The position numbers were made by a program, and so were the translations under genes. Below the pieces are notes generated by a model. The model saw only the letters and a list, made by a program, of their open reading frames with translations. It was not told the origin of the DNA and made no database searches. From an uncultured Eubacteriales bacterium (GTDB lineage Bacteria; Bacillota_A; Clostridia; Christensenellales; Aristaeellaceae), in NCBI GenBank assembly GCA_902795555.1, contig CADBLV010000340.1, positions 1-7,319 of the forward strand: 7,319 nt of DNA. The letters are read 5' to 3'. Shown here one piece after another: positions 5,239 through 7,319 of this stretch (positions are counted from its first letter, which is position 1; each line of letters begins with the position of its first letter).

Positions 5239-7023
5239 ATGGTCAGCCAGATCAGAAAACGGGAAGAAATCGAAGCAAAATACAAATGGGATCTGACCCA
5301 TATTTACGCGGATGATGAGGCATGGCGGAAGGATTACGAAGCGGTGAGCGCCCGGGTAGCGGAGGCGGCGGCCTTTGACGGAAAGGTGGCGGAGAATCCG
5401 GAAGAGGCGATCCGGACGGTTTACGGCCTGTATGACCGGATTATTCCCCTCTACGAATATGCCTTTCTGCGGAAGGAGACGGACAACGCGGACTCCACGG
5501 CGCAGGGACTGAAGGATCAGGCACTTCGTCTTTACGTCACGGCCATGACGGCCACCGCCTTTCTCCAGCCGGAGCTGCAGGCTTTACCGGAGGAGCGGCT
5601 GCGGGCCATGATGACGGATCCCGCAATGGAGGATTACGACGCCATGCTGCGGCAGGTGCTGCTGCAGAAGCCGCATACCCTGCCCAAGGAACAGGAAAAG
5701 CTGATCGCCATGATGGGCGAGCTGGCGGAGGCACCGGACGGGATTTTCACGGCCCTGACGGAGGCGGATATGAAACTGCCACCCATCCGCATGCCTGACG
5801 GTACGGAGCAGGAGCTGACGGAGGGCAACTATTCCACATTCATTCATCATCGGGATCGGGACGTGCGGCGTCAGGCATTTATGAACCTGATGACCACCTA
5901 CGCTTCCTTCGGCAACACCATCGCGGCCACCTATGCCGCCAGCGTCAAAAAGGATCAGTTTATGGCGCAGGCCCATCATTACGACAGTGCCCGGCAGGCG
6001 GCCATGAAGCCCCTGGAGATTCCGGAGAGCGTCTATGACAATCTGATTTCCGTCATTCATGAATACCTGCCGGTTTTGCAGGAATATCTGAAACTGCGCA
6101 GGGAACGCCTGGGCCTGGAAGAGCTGCATATGTACGATCTCTATACGCCGATCGTTTCCGGCTTTGAGATGAACCTGCCCTATGAGGAAGCATTTGATCT
6201 GGTGCTGAAGGGCCTCAAACCTATGGGGGATGATTATCTCGAAAAGCTTCGGGAAGCCCGGGACAACAGGTGGATTGATGTTTATCCGGCCCAGGGAAAG
6301 TCCTCCGGCGCGTTTTCCGCGGGAAGCCTTCGGGAGGTGCATCCCTATGTGCTGCTGAACCATAACGACAACCTGGACAGCGCCTTCACCATCGCCCATG
6401 AACTGGGACACAGCATGCATTCCTTTTACAGCAACAACGCCCAGCCTGCCCCCAAGAGCGATTACAGCCTGTTCGTGGCGGAGGTGGCTTCCACCTGCAA
6501 CGAGGCGCTGATGATGCGATCTCTGCTGGATACGATGACGGAAAAGGACGCCCGGGCCTTTTTGCTGAATTATTTTCTCGAACAGTTCCGAACCACCTGC
6601 TTCCGGCAGACCATGTTTGCGGAATTTGAGAAAATCAGCCACGACATGGCTCAGCGGGGAGAGCCGCTGACCAGGGAAAGTCTCAGCACAGCCTATCTGA
6701 AGCTGAATGAAACCTACTATGGCGAGACCTGCTTCGTTGATCCGGAAATCGCCTCGGAATGGATGCGGATTCCGCATTTTTATCGGGCCTTCTATGTTTA
6801 TGTATATGCCACCGGCCTGTGCGCGGCCATCGCCCTCAGCGATCGGATTCTGAAGGAAGGGGAGGCAGCCGTTCGGGATTATCGGAAGTTTCTCAGCGCC
6901 GGATGCAGCGTGCCGCCCATTGAGGCGCTGAAGCTGGCGGGGATTGACATGAGTTCTCCGGAACCGATCCGCCAGGCGATGGAAGTGTTCCGGGAAATCG
7001 TGGAGAAAATGAAACAAATCTAA
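5239..7023 (+). CDS. pepF: Oligoendopeptidase F (M3 family zinc metallopeptidase)
   Basis: This 594-residue cytoplasmic peptidase cleaves short peptides, typically about 7-17 residues, and takes part in peptide turnover. The zinc site is HELGH (387-391), with the third ligand probably Glu415 in VAEVASTCNE (413-422), which lies at the usual distance. Other family marks are KYKWDLTHIY near the N-terminus (14-23), GKSSGAFSAG (353-362) and the C-terminal IPHFYRAFYVYVYATG (511-526), which lines the active site. The helical N-terminal part (about 1-200) and the overall length fit PepF. The reading frame stays open far upstream into the opposite strand of glgA, but the real start is the ATG at 5239: AAGGAG lies 10 nt before it, the promoter is at 5165-5193, and homology begins here. 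There is no signal peptide. It is monocistronic as far as can be seen; the next gene converges on it. The name is firm; the physiological peptides are not known. Confidence 0.96.
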   Translation: MVSQIRKREEIEAKYKWDLTHIYADDEAWRKDYEAVSARVAEAAAFDGKVAENPEEAIRTVYGLYDRIIPLYEYAFLRKETDNADSTAQGLKDQALRLYVTAMTATAFLQPELQALPEERLRAMMTDPAMEDYDAMLRQVLLQKPHTLPKEQEKLIAMMGELAEAPDGIFTALTEADMKLPPIRMPDGTEQELTEGNYSTFIHHRDRDVRRQAFMNLMTTYASFGNTIAATYAASVKKDQFMAQAHHYDSARQAAMKPLEIPESVYDNLISVIHEYLPVLQEYLKLRRERLGLEELHMYDLYTPIVSGFEMNLPYEEAFDLVLKGLKPMGDDYLEKLREARDNRWIDVYPAQGKSSGAFSAGSLREVHPYVLLNHNDNLDSAFTIAHELGHSMHSFYSNNAQPAPKSDYSLFVAEVASTCNEALMMRSLLDTMTEKDARAFLLNYFLEQFRTTCFRQTMFAEFEKISHDMAQRGEPLTRESLSTAYLKLNETYYGETCFVDPEIASEWMRIPHFYRAFYVYVYATGLCAAIALSDRILKEGEAAVRDYRKFLSAGCSVPPIEALKLAGIDMSSPEPIRQAMEVFREIVEKMKQI

Positions 7024-7081
7024 GACGGTTCCTAAGATGAGCCATGTGCGGATTTGAACAGAAAGGGTACCGATGATTCAG

Positions 7082-7113
7082 AAAATCCCGACGAAAACAA
7101 TGCTTCGCCGGGA
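7082..7113 (-). terminator. Probable intrinsic terminator of the right-edge gene
   Basis: TCCCG-A-CGAA (7086-7095) pairs with TTCG-C-CGGGA (7104-7113), giving nine base pairs with one internal mismatch and an 8-nt loop. On the minus strand it is followed by TTTT (7082-7085). It starts 5 nt after the stop of the 7119 gene. The short T-tract makes it a weak terminator. No T-run follows on the plus strand, so it does not clearly serve pepF, although the stem could protect that message end. Confidence 0.5.
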
Positions 7114-7118
7114 AGGAG

Positions 7119-7319
7119 TTACCAGTCCGGATAATTTTCCGGATAGGGCTCGATGCCCAGGGCGTATCGCACTTCTTTCTCCAGCTTTTCATTGCTGAGC
7201 GTGACGGGAATCGCTTCCACGTCTTCCATGACGCCCACAGCGGCAAACTTCGGATCGTCAATGCTGTTGATCATCAGGAAGGGAATGTTGTCAAATTCCG
7301 CGTGATCCACCCGGTAATA
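7119..7319 (-). CDS. Hypothetical protein, C-terminal fragment
   Basis: The last 66 codons of a minus-strand gene enter from the right edge and stop with TAA at 7119-7121. The visible end reads YYRVDHAEF, then NIPFLMINSIDD (res. 11-22 of the visible part), then an acidic, soluble-looking tail ending in YPENYPDW. No membrane segment, cysteine cluster or catalytic motif is seen. An in-frame GTG at 7308-7310 has no ribosome site before it and is probably internal. I do not recognise the family and assign no function. That it is coding is supported by the terminator just after its stop, a conserved-looking mix of residues, and the open frame up to the window edge. Confidence 0.55.
   Translation of the reverse strand, partial: YYRVDHAEFDNIPFLMINSIDDPKFAAVGVMEDVEAIPVTLSNEKLEKEVRYALGIEPYPENYPDW

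Noticed and set aside
5217..5316. Small upstream ORF beginning at the ATG at 5217 and overlapping pepF
   Set aside because: It has no ribosome site, and its ATG only precedes the AAGGAG used by pepF. A leader peptide is not supported.
5584..7017. Minus-strand open frame of 477 codons opposite pepF
   Set aside because: Antisense shadow of a well-conserved M3 peptidase with no motif or start signal of its own.
7073..7195. Plus-strand small ORF from the ATG at 7073
   Set aside because: It runs through the terminator stem and the opposite strand of the right-edge gene, and its upstream ribosome site is weak.

Overview
The window looks like chromosomal DNA from a biotin-scavenging, anaerobic low-GC-type Firmicute (Clostridia-like) that has a fairly G+C-rich genome, roughly 55-60% by eye. 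The reasons are the AAGGAGG-type ribosome sites before nearly every gene, sigma-A-like promoters, an oligoendopeptidase F, a bacterial glycogen synthase, a birA-bioY pair and an iron-sulfur-rich PreA-type flavoprotein. Genus cannot be set from this sequence alone.

Layout: at the left edge, on the minus strand, lie the first 92 codons of an ABC exporter half-transporter (1-278). It sits 4 nt downstream of a PreA-like dihydropyrimidine dehydrogenase (283-1809, minus), so the two read as one operon transcribed leftwards from a promoter at 1867-1895. Divergent from it, a plus-strand operon holds a biotin-protein ligase lacking the DNA-binding domain (2086-2901) and the biotin transporter S component BioY (2986-3534). 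The two genes are separated by a 91-bp array of degenerate 7-bp tandem repeats. Converging on bioY, only 9 nt away, is glycogen synthase glgA (3544-5040, minus). Divergent from glgA is pepF, an M3-family oligoendopeptidase F (5239-7023, plus). The right edge has a probable terminator and the last 66 codons of an unrecognised gene (7119-7319, minus).

Function: birA and bioY form a clear biotin uptake and attachment unit. The PreA-like protein is the most unusual gene: the two-cluster N-terminal Fe-S domain normally found in PreT, or at the start of eukaryotic DPD, is joined directly to the PreA FMN barrel and C-terminal ferredoxin domain. The FAD and NAD(P)H domains that normally lie between are missing. 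glgA and pepF are ordinary housekeeping genes with no obvious link to the others.

Non-coding sequence: the two divergent intergenic regions (1810-2085 and 5041-5238) carry recognisable promoters and several short palindromes, and they share a CGCG-plus-A-tract element upstream of the minus-strand promoters. No gene-free stretch exceeds 300 bases. I saw no tRNA, rRNA, CRISPR array, insertion sequence or prophage gene, and no convincing wholly new system. The strongest leads are the compact PreA fusion and the heptamer repeat.
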